From Thermoplasmata archaeon M9B2D (GTDB lineage: Archaea > Thermoplasmatota > E2 > DHVEG-1), in the NCBI GenBank assembly GCA_002900555.1, contig MUGD01000081.1, positions 1-8,738 of the forward strand: a DNA stretch of 8,738 bases. The letters are read 5' to 3'. This document shows, in pieces, positions 1-6,236 of the stretch. Numbering within the stretch: the stretch's first letter is position 1; every line of letters starts with the position of its first letter. The notes beneath the pieces were generated by a model, which made no database searches, was not told the DNA's origin, and saw nothing but the letters and a program-made list of their open reading frames with translations. The position numbers and the translations under genes were made by a program.

Positions 1-348
1 AAAAATCTCTACCATTCCCATCAGGACAAAACCATAGATCACTTTGCCAACATAAACAGCCCAAGCAGGAATTGGTGCAGTAGCAAGACCACGTAATGTC
101 CCCGTTTCTGACTCAGACAGGAAAATGGGGGCAAAGCCAAACATCCCCATGAAAAAAATAATGACCCATAGCATTGCGCTGCCTACATCTACAGGTATAG
201 CTCCTTGCGAAACCAATGCAAAAGAATATGCGAGGACTGCAATAAGGGCAAAGAGAAACATCGAGAATGCCTCAAACTTCTTGCGTAACTGAATGATAAT
301 GTCTTTCTTTGCGATTGCCATTGCTGCACCTAGACCTGACGTCATCAT
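1..348 (-). CDS. ccmB: CcmB-like heme exporter permease, partial (C-terminus beyond the window)
   Basis: The reading frame is open from an ATG at 348 to the window edge, giving the first 116 residues. The translation matches the CcmB family: a short cytoplasmic start with KKD and QLRKK (14-24), a first membrane helix at about 28-47, a second at about 57-77, then the family-typical loop SESETGTLRGLATAPIP (78-94) followed by VGK and a third helix. CcmB is the membrane subunit of the CcmAB(C) transporter that serves cytochrome c maturation. The start is uncertain. GGTGAT (349-354) abuts ATG 348 and lies 3 bases from ATG 345, while Met10 at 321 has its own AGGTG about 5 bases upstream and would give a more typical CcmB N-terminus. 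The gene begins 6 bases after the ATPase stop codon, so the two are surely co-transcribed. A general ABC-2 permease is the alternative, but the loop sequence favours CcmB. Confidence 0.85.
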   Translation of the reverse strand, partial: MMTSGLGAAMAIAKKDIIIQLRKKFEAFSMFLFALIAVLAYSFALVSQGAIPVDVGSAMLWVIIFFMGMFGFAPIFLSESETGTLRGLATAPIPAWAVYVGKVIYGFVLMGMVEIF

Positions 349-354
349 ATCACC

Positions 355-1035
355 TCAGAGACTCTGATCAAACTCGGAAATTGGACCATGATTAACCACT
401 ACTCCTTTCCTGAGAGTGACAAATTCATCACACAAATTTGCTCCAAGGAGTAAATTGTGTGTCGTCACGATTGTTGTTCTTGTGTTTCTATTTTCATTAA
501 GATAGTCCCAGAAATCATCAGTCGTATCTTTGTCCAATCCACTAAATGGCTCATCAAGCAGCAGCAGTTTAGGATTGTGAATCAAGCTTCTAACAATATC
601 TAGTCTCTTCTTAAGTCCCGTTGACAGATTCTTTACAGGTTCCTCAAGCCAGGTTTTGATGGCAAAACGCTGAGATAATTCATCAACTTGAGTCTGAAAG
701 AAGTTAGCTTGCAATCCATAGAGCTTTGAATAGAATTGGAGATTTTCAATTCCAGATAATTCTTCATACAAAAGAGGTTTATCACCAACTAGGCCAAGAT
801 GCTTCTTCACTTCTTCGGGTTCTTCTTGCGGATCATATCCCATAACAGAGATTGTTCCTTTATGAGGGCGTAGCAGTGTTGAAATTATTCGCATTAGTGT
901 TGTTTTTCCTGCTCCATTAGCTCCAAAAAGTCCTTGAATCCCATTCTCAGAAAAATCAAGTGATATGTCTTTTAATGCAACTCTATAACCGTATCTTCGA
1001 GTGAGATTTTTAACAACGACTGCTTTCGCCGACAT
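355..1035 (-). CDS. ccmA: ABC transporter ATPase, CcmA-like (cytochrome c maturation)
   Basis: A complete ABC nucleotide-binding subunit of 226 residues, close to usual CcmA size. Visible motifs are Walker A GANGAGKT (38-45), signature LSTGLKKR (137-144), Walker B LLLLDEP (157-163), D-loop SGLD (165-168) and switch His193. The stretch LLYEELSGIENLQFYSKLYG (88-107) resembles the CcmA region after the Q-loop. No clear Q-loop glutamine is seen; the region reads GDKP (84-87), and CcmA proteins vary here. The direct neighbour is a CcmB-like permease 6 bases downstream, which is the main reason to call it CcmA rather than a generic exporter ATPase. In the Ccm system the ATPase drives transfer of heme from CcmC/CcmE on the outer face for covalent attachment to CXXCH sites. 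No strong Shine-Dalgarno lies before ATG 1035, so a short-leader or leaderless transcript is possible. Confidence 0.85.
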   Translation of the reverse strand: MSAKAVVVKNLTRRYGYRVALKDISLDFSENGIQGLFGANGAGKTTLMRIISTLLRPHKGTISVMGYDPQEEPEEVKKHLGLVGDKPLLYEELSGIENLQFYSKLYGLQANFFQTQVDELSQRFAIKTWLEEPVKNLSTGLKKRLDIVRSLIHNPKLLLLDEPFSGLDKDTTDDFWDYLNENRNTRTTIVTTHNLLLGANLCDEFVTLRKGVVVNHGPISEFDQSL

Positions 1036-1158
1036 CTACATCATTCTCTGTTTTGTGTCCCACTGACTATCTTTTTAGTCTGTCTACCTTATTTGGAATT
1101 GTCAGATGTGTATTAGTGAAATGTCTTTCTTCCCATAAGTTCAATCTACGTACGAAAC
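1036..1158 (-). other. Intergenic gap between redox operon and ccmAB
   Basis: This 123-base stretch is the only sizeable gap between genes. It contains no convincing ORF and no strong T-tract on the coding strand, so there is no clear archaeal terminator after the upstream iron-sulfur gene. An A-rich element (minus strand CTAAAAAGAT, about 1070-1079) sits at a plausible TATA distance from the ccmA start, and a weak 5-bp inverted repeat (GACTA/TAGTC, 1065-1080) overlaps it. Either readthrough from the operon or a separate ccmA promoter would fit. Confidence 0.4.
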
Positions 1159-2376
1159 CTAAACCAAATCCATCAAACTAACGAATAGATCCTCTATGTT
1201 GAGGACCTTAATATCAACACCTCGTTTTTTGACAGCATCAAGAAAGTTCAGTTTGCAAAATACACATGATGATACAATTGTTGTAGCTCCTGTTTCAAGC
1301 GCCTGGTTCAGCCTTCTCTCTGCAACATTAATCGCATTTTCTCCAAAACCTGCTTTGAAGCCTCCTCCAGCTCCACAACATACTGAATTCTGTCTATTTC
1401 GCTCCATTTCTACCAATTTAATTCCGGGAATGCTCCTCAATACTTCTCTCGGCGCTTCGAATACTCCCACATGGCGACCAAGATGACAAGGATCATGATA
1501 TGTTACAGTTTCAGGGTAACTTCCTTTCCAGTTAAGTTCTCCTTTCCTCTGTTTTAATGCTAGAAACTGCGTAAGGTGTTGTGTAGAAAATGGTAGAATA
1601 CCATGTCGTTCTCGATAGAACTTGGGCCAATCTAGGGTGGTCGTTCTATAGCATCCTGAACAAGAGAAAATAACGTGCTCAATACCTCGCGCCTGTATCT
1701 GTTCGACATTGTGGACTATGAACTTCTCAGTCTCTAATGTCCCGAGTAGCTCTTTTTCTCCATTCTCAGATTCCTCATAAACTGGTCTTGTTACTTGTCC
1801 CGTTCTTATCAATGGGCTACAGCAACAATATTCATCTGCACCAAGGATTTGCGGCTCAATATCGAAGTAATTCAACATGCGCAAAGTCGCATCTGCTATC
1901 TCAGGTCTCTTGTAGGATGCTGTGCACCCAACAAAATAACCCCACTTGGAATCAGTTGAAATTCTTGTGTCTGGTTTAACCCAATTGCCCCGATCAAGTT
2001 TATTTTCTCCAAACACATTCTTATGCATATACGCCATGTCTCCCATGACGTGGAGTTTTCCATATGGTCCCTTTCCAAGTTGCACAAGTTTCTTGCGCAC
2101 ATTCTCAATGATCCTGACGTATGGGACCTTGACTGGGCATCGCTCAACACACTGTTCACATGTACTGCAGGCGTACACTGCTTTTACAAAACTCTCATCA
2201 ACTGGCAGATTCTTTTCTACGTATGACCTTAGTAGTCGAAGTCTGCCACCGGCGAAGAATGCCTCTGAATGAAACTCTTCGTAGCTAGTACAGGTCCATC
2301 GACAGGTCGAACAATTACTGCACAAGACTATTTGATCTGGGTCAACATCAAGTTCTGGTGTAAAGAATCTCTTCAT
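1159..2376 (-). CDS. Iron-sulfur oxidoreductase, GlcF/HdrD-like, with two cysteine-rich (CCG) domains; copy 2
   Basis: A 405-residue cytoplasmic protein without signal peptide. The N-terminus holds two ferredoxin-type [4Fe-4S] motifs, CSNCSTCRWTC (19-29) and CSTCEQCVERCP (70-81). Two CCG-type domains follow: C151, C184-C185-C186, C239-x2-C242; and C297, C333-C334-G335, C371-x2-C374. This is the layout of glycolate oxidase subunit GlcF and heterodisulfide reductase subunit HdrD, which relay electrons between a flavoprotein or thiol/disulfide and a membrane carrier. The first CCG domain is odd: glycine is replaced by a third cysteine (YCCCSP), and the spacing to the next CXXC is 52 residues instead of about 35, with an acidic insert near 200-217. 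ATG 2376 follows the flavoprotein stop with no gap (TAGATG) and is preceded by AGGAGGGA, which implies coupled translation and a subunit partnership. The substrate is unknown. Confidence 0.9.
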   Translation of the reverse strand: MKRFFTPELDVDPDQIVLCSNCSTCRWTCTSYEEFHSEAFFAGGRLRLLRSYVEKNLPVDESFVKAVYACSTCEQCVERCPVKVPYVRIIENVRKKLVQLGKGPYGKLHVMGDMAYMHKNVFGENKLDRGNWVKPDTRISTDSKWGYFVGCTASYKRPEIADATLRMLNYFDIEPQILGADEYCCCSPLIRTGQVTRPVYEESENGEKELLGTLETEKFIVHNVEQIQARGIEHVIFSCSGCYRTTTLDWPKFYRERHGILPFSTQHLTQFLALKQRKGELNWKGSYPETVTYHDPCHLGRHVGVFEAPREVLRSIPGIKLVEMERNRQNSVCCGAGGGFKAGFGENAINVAERRLNQALETGATTIVSSCVFCKLNFLDAVKKRGVDIKVLNIEDLFVSLMDLV

Positions 2377-3855
2377 CTAGATTTTTCCCTCCTGATAGGA
2401 AACAGGAATTTGCAGGATGTTCTTTCCCCTCCGAAGGACGACCTGTAGTCTTCTGAAATATCCATTCATGGTGAACATCAAGTTCAATCGAGTATATGAC
2501 ATATTACAGTGCGTCAGTTTGTCGGGATTCATTATCCCCTTTGGATCCCAATTCTTGCGAAGTTCTTTGAACCGCTTGTAATCCAGCGGTTGATATTTCT
2601 TAAGGTAGACAGTATTCTGAAGTCCATATGTATAGAGCTTTCCACCATGTCTGTACATCATCTTAACCAGTCTATGTAGCATAGCCTTTCCAGACATGAA
2701 ATGCATCCAATGCCGATGGTCTGAGGGTGCGAAGACACAGAACCTGGCCATCCCGGATCCGCCAAGGACTAAGTAGAAACAGGAGTTAATCCGATAGCCG
2801 TGTGCAATTCTATACATCTTTCTCACCACTTGCTCAACCTGTGATAAATCAATCCAAAAATTCTGCATTGAAAGGGTTGGAACCTCTAGCTTGAGTTTCA
2901 TCTCCACAATGAACCTGTCTTCCCAGTTTTTCTGGTAGTAAGACTTGTCCATCTCTCGAGCTCCAGCTGTTTCGAATATTCCCCTCGCTGTTTTGACTGA
3001 TTCCTCAACTTCATCTACCTTCCCGCTGTAAGTTACGAGTACAAAGAACAAGCCCCTTGAATCTGTAGGAAGGCCGCCCTGAATGCGCCATTCATATTCA
3101 AGATCCGTCAATCTCAGATAGATGGGTTGGTTCTTGGTTTTGCTTAGTCGCGTTACAGCATCGATTGCCTTTTCAAGTGTCTTAAAGGAAAACATAAGCC
3201 CTTCAATAGCCTCAGGGATTGGGATGGTTCTTAGTTTCATCGAGGTCACGACCCCTGCAATCCCGGCTGTGCCATAGAAGGCCTCCATGTCATCTCCGGT
3301 GACAGTAGCTATTGTGCCATCTGGTTTCACAACTTCCATTTCTAGTATATTTTTGAGCATTGATCCATACTTTGGAGTGCCGATACCGGCCTTGCCACCT
3401 ATCGATAACCATCCAGCAAGTGTGGAAGCCACTGCGCTCTGCGGCGCTACTGGAAGTGTGAATCCTTGCTTTCTAAGCTCGTTGTCTAAGATCTCCCAGA
3501 CCGCTCCTGATCCGACTTTGACCCATTCCTCATTTTTATTGACTTCAATTATTCCATCCATTACTTTAGTATCTAATATAATTCCGCCTCTTGTCGGGCT
3601 TGCTGAACCATAGTAACATGTACCCCCTCCCCTTGGAACTACAGGAACATGATGCTTTGATGCGTATTTTAAGATAGATGCTACATCTTCACTCGAACTT
3701 GGCCATGCTACATAGTCTGCCAGCCACTTCTTTTTCCATCTATAATGATAATATGGAATCCCTGTTGTATCTCCACTCGCAGACAAACGTTCTGCGGTAA
3801 GATTACTAATCCAAGGAACACTGGTTAAATCGTCGATTGGTTCAGTTGACTCCAT
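2377..3855 (-). CDS. FAD-binding oxidoreductase, GlcD/VAO-type (PCMH fold), copy 2
   Basis: A 492-residue flavoprotein of the FAD_binding_4 plus FAD-oxidase C-terminal type, the family of glycolate oxidase GlcD and FAD-linked D-lactate dehydrogenases. FAD-binding elements are PRGGGT (74-79), RGGIILD (89-95) and GGKAGIGTPKYG (153-164). The C-terminal hallmark DPKGIMNPDKL lies at 437-447, followed by a basic 45-residue tail. The metal-binding HxGDGNxH and GEHG motifs of 2-hydroxyacid dehydrogenases are absent; the corresponding region reads HGGKLYTYGLQN (403-414). ATG 3855 is chosen over an in-frame ATG at 3900 because GAGGTGA lies 7 bases before it and the longer form would overlap the previous gene by 32 bases. 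The protein has no signal peptide or clear membrane helix, so it should be cytoplasmic, passing electrons to the iron-sulfur protein encoded directly downstream. The substrate is not predictable from sequence alone. Confidence 0.9.
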   Translation of the reverse strand: MESTEPIDDLTSVPWISNLTAERLSASGDTTGIPYYHYRWKKKWLADYVAWPSSSEDVASILKYASKHHVPVVPRGGGTCYYGSASPTRGGIILDTKVMDGIIEVNKNEEWVKVGSGAVWEILDNELRKQGFTLPVAPQSAVASTLAGWLSIGGKAGIGTPKYGSMLKNILEMEVVKPDGTIATVTGDDMEAFYGTAGIAGVVTSMKLRTIPIPEAIEGLMFSFKTLEKAIDAVTRLSKTKNQPIYLRLTDLEYEWRIQGGLPTDSRGLFFVLVTYSGKVDEVEESVKTARGIFETAGAREMDKSYYQKNWEDRFIVEMKLKLEVPTLSMQNFWIDLSQVEQVVRKMYRIAHGYRINSCFYLVLGGSGMARFCVFAPSDHRHWMHFMSGKAMLHRLVKMMYRHGGKLYTYGLQNTVYLKKYQPLDYKRFKELRKNWDPKGIMNPDKLTHCNMSYTRLNLMFTMNGYFRRLQVVLRRGKNILQIPVSYQEGKI

Positions 3856-3862
3856 TTTCAAT

Positions 3863-3869
3863 TCACCTC
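3863..3869 (-). promoter_or_regulatory. Shine-Dalgarno deciding the start of the second flavoprotein
   Basis: The minus strand reads GAGGTGA, ending 7 bases before ATG 3855 and overlapping the TAG stop of the preceding membrane protein (3869-3871). This placement argues for ATG 3855 over the upstream in-frame ATG at 3900 and suggests translational coupling. Confidence 0.75.
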
Positions 3870-4279
3870 TAAGCAATATATTGAATGTAACCCATAACAA
3901 AAACGATAGTCCAACATGCCGCAGCTACTATTCCTGGAATTTTCGTTCTTATTCCAGAGATTCCGGTAAGGAATGCACCGATACCAGCTAGGTAGCCAAT
4001 CACTCCGAGAGATATATGTATAAGATGAAAGATATCAGCTCCCCCGACACTAAGAATAACGCCGGTGGTAGGTATTATTGCAACAATATTGATTGTAGTT
4101 AACAATAACGCTAGGCCTGCGCACATACCGTGTACAAATGTGTATTTCTCCTTGGAAACGAAGTATAACCCTGTACCAAGATAAAGGAGAAGCAATGCAG
4201 GGAGACCAAGATATATAGTCATATGAAAGTTGTCGACTTGCAACATCTGAAATTGATTAGTAATTACGTCTATAGTCAT
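3869..4279 (-). CDS. Small four-helix membrane protein with helix histidines, possible b-type cytochrome subunit
   Basis: A 136-residue integral membrane protein not firmly placed in a family. Four hydrophobic helices are seen at about 22-41, 47-69, 83-107 and 114-134. Histidines sit at helix positions suited to heme ligation: H50 at the start of helix 2, and H85 and H88 in FHLIHISLG at the start of helix 3; H19 lies just before helix 1. The pattern resembles small cytochrome-b-like or DUF420-like four-helix proteins, but this is inference from His placement. The gene lies between the two flavin/iron-sulfur pairs, so it could be the membrane electron acceptor or quinone-side subunit, comparable in role to HdrE for HdrD. 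GGAG lies about 8 bases before ATG 4279, and the start overlaps the stop of the small upstream ORF as ATGA. Confidence 0.85.
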   Translation of the reverse strand: MTIDVITNQFQMLQVDNFHMTIYLGLPALLLLYLGTGLYFVSKEKYTFVHGMCAGLALLLTTINIVAIIPTTGVILSVGGADIFHLIHISLGVIGYLAGIGAFLTGISGIRTKIPGIVAAACWTIVFVMGYIQYIA

Positions 4280-4458
4280 TCAGTTATCTCCTGATGTAAT
4301 CTATTTGTTGTTGGTGAAAACTCTGGAAGTAGAGAGTTGATTTTGCGATGCATATTTTCGAAAGGACTACTGGAGCTGGCAATCTTAATCAAAGCATTCT
4401 CTACGGTAGAAGCTGGATTGAGTACCCTGCTGACTGAGGAACTCGAATGTTCCATCAT
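4276..4458 (-). CDS. Small unrecognised protein of about 60 residues
   Basis: This ORF fills most of the gap between the first flavoprotein and the four-helix membrane protein. From ATG 4458 it encodes 60 residues beginning MMEHSSSS: serine-rich, without cysteine, signal peptide or membrane helix, with a possible amphipathic middle (about 18-45). Its reality is supported by a strong Shine-Dalgarno upstream (AGGAGGTGA, 4475-4483) and by its TGA overlapping the next ATG as ATGA, the usual sign of coupled translation. Against it, the Shine-Dalgarno is 16 bases from ATG 4458, longer than normal; a CTG at 4467 in the same frame sits at a 7-base spacing and could be a rare start. The frame stays open up to an ATG at 4626 inside the flavoprotein gene, but that start is unlikely. 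No function can be assigned; a small accessory or assembly subunit is possible. Confidence 0.5.
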   Translation of the reverse strand: MMEHSSSSVSRVLNPASTVENALIKIASSSSPFENMHRKINSLLPEFSPTTNRLHQEITE

Positions 4459-4474
4459 GATGGTCAGACTTCGG

Positions 4475-4483
4475 TCACCTCCT
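4475..4483 (-). promoter_or_regulatory. Strong Shine-Dalgarno before the small ORF
   Basis: The minus strand reads AGGAGGTGA, the strongest ribosome-binding motif in the window. It lies downstream of the first flavoprotein stop (4503-4505) and 16 bases before the first ATG of the small ORF. The four-helix protein has its own GGAG, so this motif appears to serve the small ORF. Confidence 0.55.
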
Positions 4484-4502
4484 GTATTGGTTGATTCTTT
4501 CT

Positions 4503-6224
4503 TCAATGGAAAATCCTTCTTCCTAGTCTTAGGAATGGTGTACCTATTGAAAGCACTACTGAGATAGGTAATAAATTGGCAAACTCCGATACAGCAAAGC
4601 CAGCGAACAATCCCACAATAAACCAAATCAGAAAACTCGTAGGGTCATTCACAAAAATCCAAGGAACGTAAGCTTGTATTATCGAAGGCACAATTATACC
4701 AGCCAACCAAATAACAATTGGTGCAACAATCCCAGCGATGAGCATAATGAGTACATTCAATCGCGTACTAAGAACCAATGGTCCAGCAAAGACTTTGTGA
4801 GAGTTCAAGTATCCCTTTTTATCGGTTTTCCGTTTCAAATCCGACATCTTTGCGTAGTTCTCTTTCCCATAGAAGCTTCTGGAATGAGCGGCATTCCACA
4901 TACCAATTGAGTAAGCTCTACCGCCGTGCTTCAGTCCAAGATTGATGACATCAAGTGAACGATACCATCCCATCAAGAATGAAATCCTGCGGCGTTCATC
5001 ATCAGGGAACCATGTAAGAACTGCTACTTCCCCTCGATCAGTTATCGCTCCTTCAAGTGCGAAATTTTCATTTCTAAAGTGCTTGTTCATATGGTTGAGG
5101 TAACCATCTAAATTCTCTAGCGGCACATAAACCTCAGAGGGTGCCAGACTGGGACCGAGACGTTTTATTCTCATAGGGTAAAAACGTTCACTCCATTCAT
5201 GTTCTGAAACTTCCTTTGATTCTACAGAGCCACTATATCTGCTCACAATATGCTTGAGCTTCTCGATTTCAGTTTCTATCTCATCATCAGTTCCTTCGAA
5301 CGCGCACGAGATAATGAATCCTCCCATAGTTGGTGGAGCTTGATTCACTTCCTTGAGCATATCATAGAATTTGTCAGTAATGAAATGCAGGTAGAATGGT
5401 CTGGTCGCTTCTAAGATGTCCTGAAGCGCTCCAACCATTAGGTTTTGGCTTCGAAATGATGATGTTGTAGGCTTAATGTGTCTCAGTGGTATTATTTTCA
5501 ATACGACTTTGGTGATGATTCCGAGTGCGCCATTACTACCTACAAAAAGTTGAGTTGAATCAGTGTCATAGACAGCATTATCGCTAAGGTCAGTGAAGAA
5601 GCTATCGTCACCCCTAAAGAAATGGCCTTTTGTTTCTATTTTGAAATGTTCTTCAGAAGTGTCTTTTGTTCGAATTACTTCACCATCAGGAAGAACAACC
5701 TCAAGATCTACAACCTGCTCAGCTATGCCGCCATACTTTGTACTTCCAATACCACTACCACCAGCTGCAACCCATCCGCCAACAGTGCTTGAAGGCGCGC
5801 TGGACGGATAAGCAGCAACAGTCAAACCTTCATCTTCAAGTTCTTCTATTAATTTCCCCCAGATTATCCCTGATCCTACTTCAACTGTCATATTGCTTTT
5901 GTCAATGTGATGCACCTCATTTAACCTGGTCATCTCAACGACAACTCCGCCCCTGGCAGGCAAAGCCCCTCCATATCCACTTGTCCCGTGTCCTCTAGGA
6001 ACGATTGGAAGGTTATGCTGTTTGCAATATTTCAAGAGATTTGATACAACCTCAGTAGTTGTTGGTTGAGCCACTGCTTCAGCATTAGGATTTAATACAT
6101 CATTGACAATACCTGGTAGTGCTGCAATATCATGCGAGTAGAGACTTGTCATAAACATCTCTGAGGAGAAATAATCTTCACCTACTATGTCCGCCAGATT
6201 CCGAATATCTTTCTTCGCGATCAT
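4503..6224 (-). CDS. FAD-binding oxidoreductase, GlcD-like, with C-terminal membrane hairpin; copy 1
   Basis: A 573-residue flavoprotein of the GlcD/FAD-linked oxidase type. FAD-binding elements are PRGHGTSGYGG (76-86), ARGGVVVEM (90-98) and GGSGIGSTKYGG (155-166); the C-terminal DKKGYLNSHKVF (468-479) matches the usual family ending. About 94 further residues follow, with two hydrophobic segments at about 490-516 and 531-557, so the enzyme seems to carry its own membrane anchor; ordinary GlcD ends near the family motif. The HxGDGNxH and GEHG active-site motifs are missing; the region reads HGGRAYSIGMWN (433-444), as in copy 2. ATG 6224 has GGTGG about 9 bases upstream, overlapping the stop of the iron-sulfur gene, so the two are translated together. 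It likely feeds electrons to that iron-sulfur subunit at the inner membrane face. Substrate unknown. Confidence 0.9.
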   Translation of the reverse strand: MIAKKDIRNLADIVGEDYFSSEMFMTSLYSHDIAALPGIVNDVLNPNAEAVAQPTTTEVVSNLLKYCKQHNLPIVPRGHGTSGYGGALPARGGVVVEMTRLNEVHHIDKSNMTVEVGSGIIWGKLIEELEDEGLTVAAYPSSAPSSTVGGWVAAGGSGIGSTKYGGIAEQVVDLEVVLPDGEVIRTKDTSEEHFKIETKGHFFRGDDSFFTDLSDNAVYDTDSTQLFVGSNGALGIITKVVLKIIPLRHIKPTTSSFRSQNLMVGALQDILEATRPFYLHFITDKFYDMLKEVNQAPPTMGGFIISCAFEGTDDEIETEIEKLKHIVSRYSGSVESKEVSEHEWSERFYPMRIKRLGPSLAPSEVYVPLENLDGYLNHMNKHFRNENFALEGAITDRGEVAVLTWFPDDERRRISFLMGWYRSLDVINLGLKHGGRAYSIGMWNAAHSRSFYGKENYAKMSDLKRKTDKKGYLNSHKVFAGPLVLSTRLNVLIMLIAGIVAPIVIWLAGIIVPSIIQAYVPWIFVNDPTSFLIWFIVGLFAGFAVSEFANLLPISVVLSIGTPFLRLGRRIFH

Positions 6225-6236
6225 TTATAATACCAC

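Noticed and set aside
1065..1080. Inverted repeat GACTA-6-TAGTC as a terminator
   Set aside because: Only 5 bp of stem and no T-tract after it on the transcribed strand.
1196..2272. Plus-strand ORFs opposite the second iron-sulfur gene
   Set aside because: They are antisense shadows of a gene with a complete cysteine ligand pattern, and their translations show no domain.
3856..3900. Longer start of the second flavoprotein at ATG 3900
   Set aside because: It would overlap the membrane gene by 32 bases, and GAGGTGA sits 7 bases before the internal ATG 3855.
4459..4626. Extended 116-residue version of the small ORF starting at 4626
   Set aside because: This part lies largely within the flavoprotein's membrane-hairpin codons in another frame; the strong Shine-Dalgarno is far downstream of that start.
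5593..5998. Plus-strand ORFs opposite the first flavoprotein
   Set aside because: Low-complexity antisense translations (Gln- and Leu-rich) opposite conserved FAD-binding motifs.
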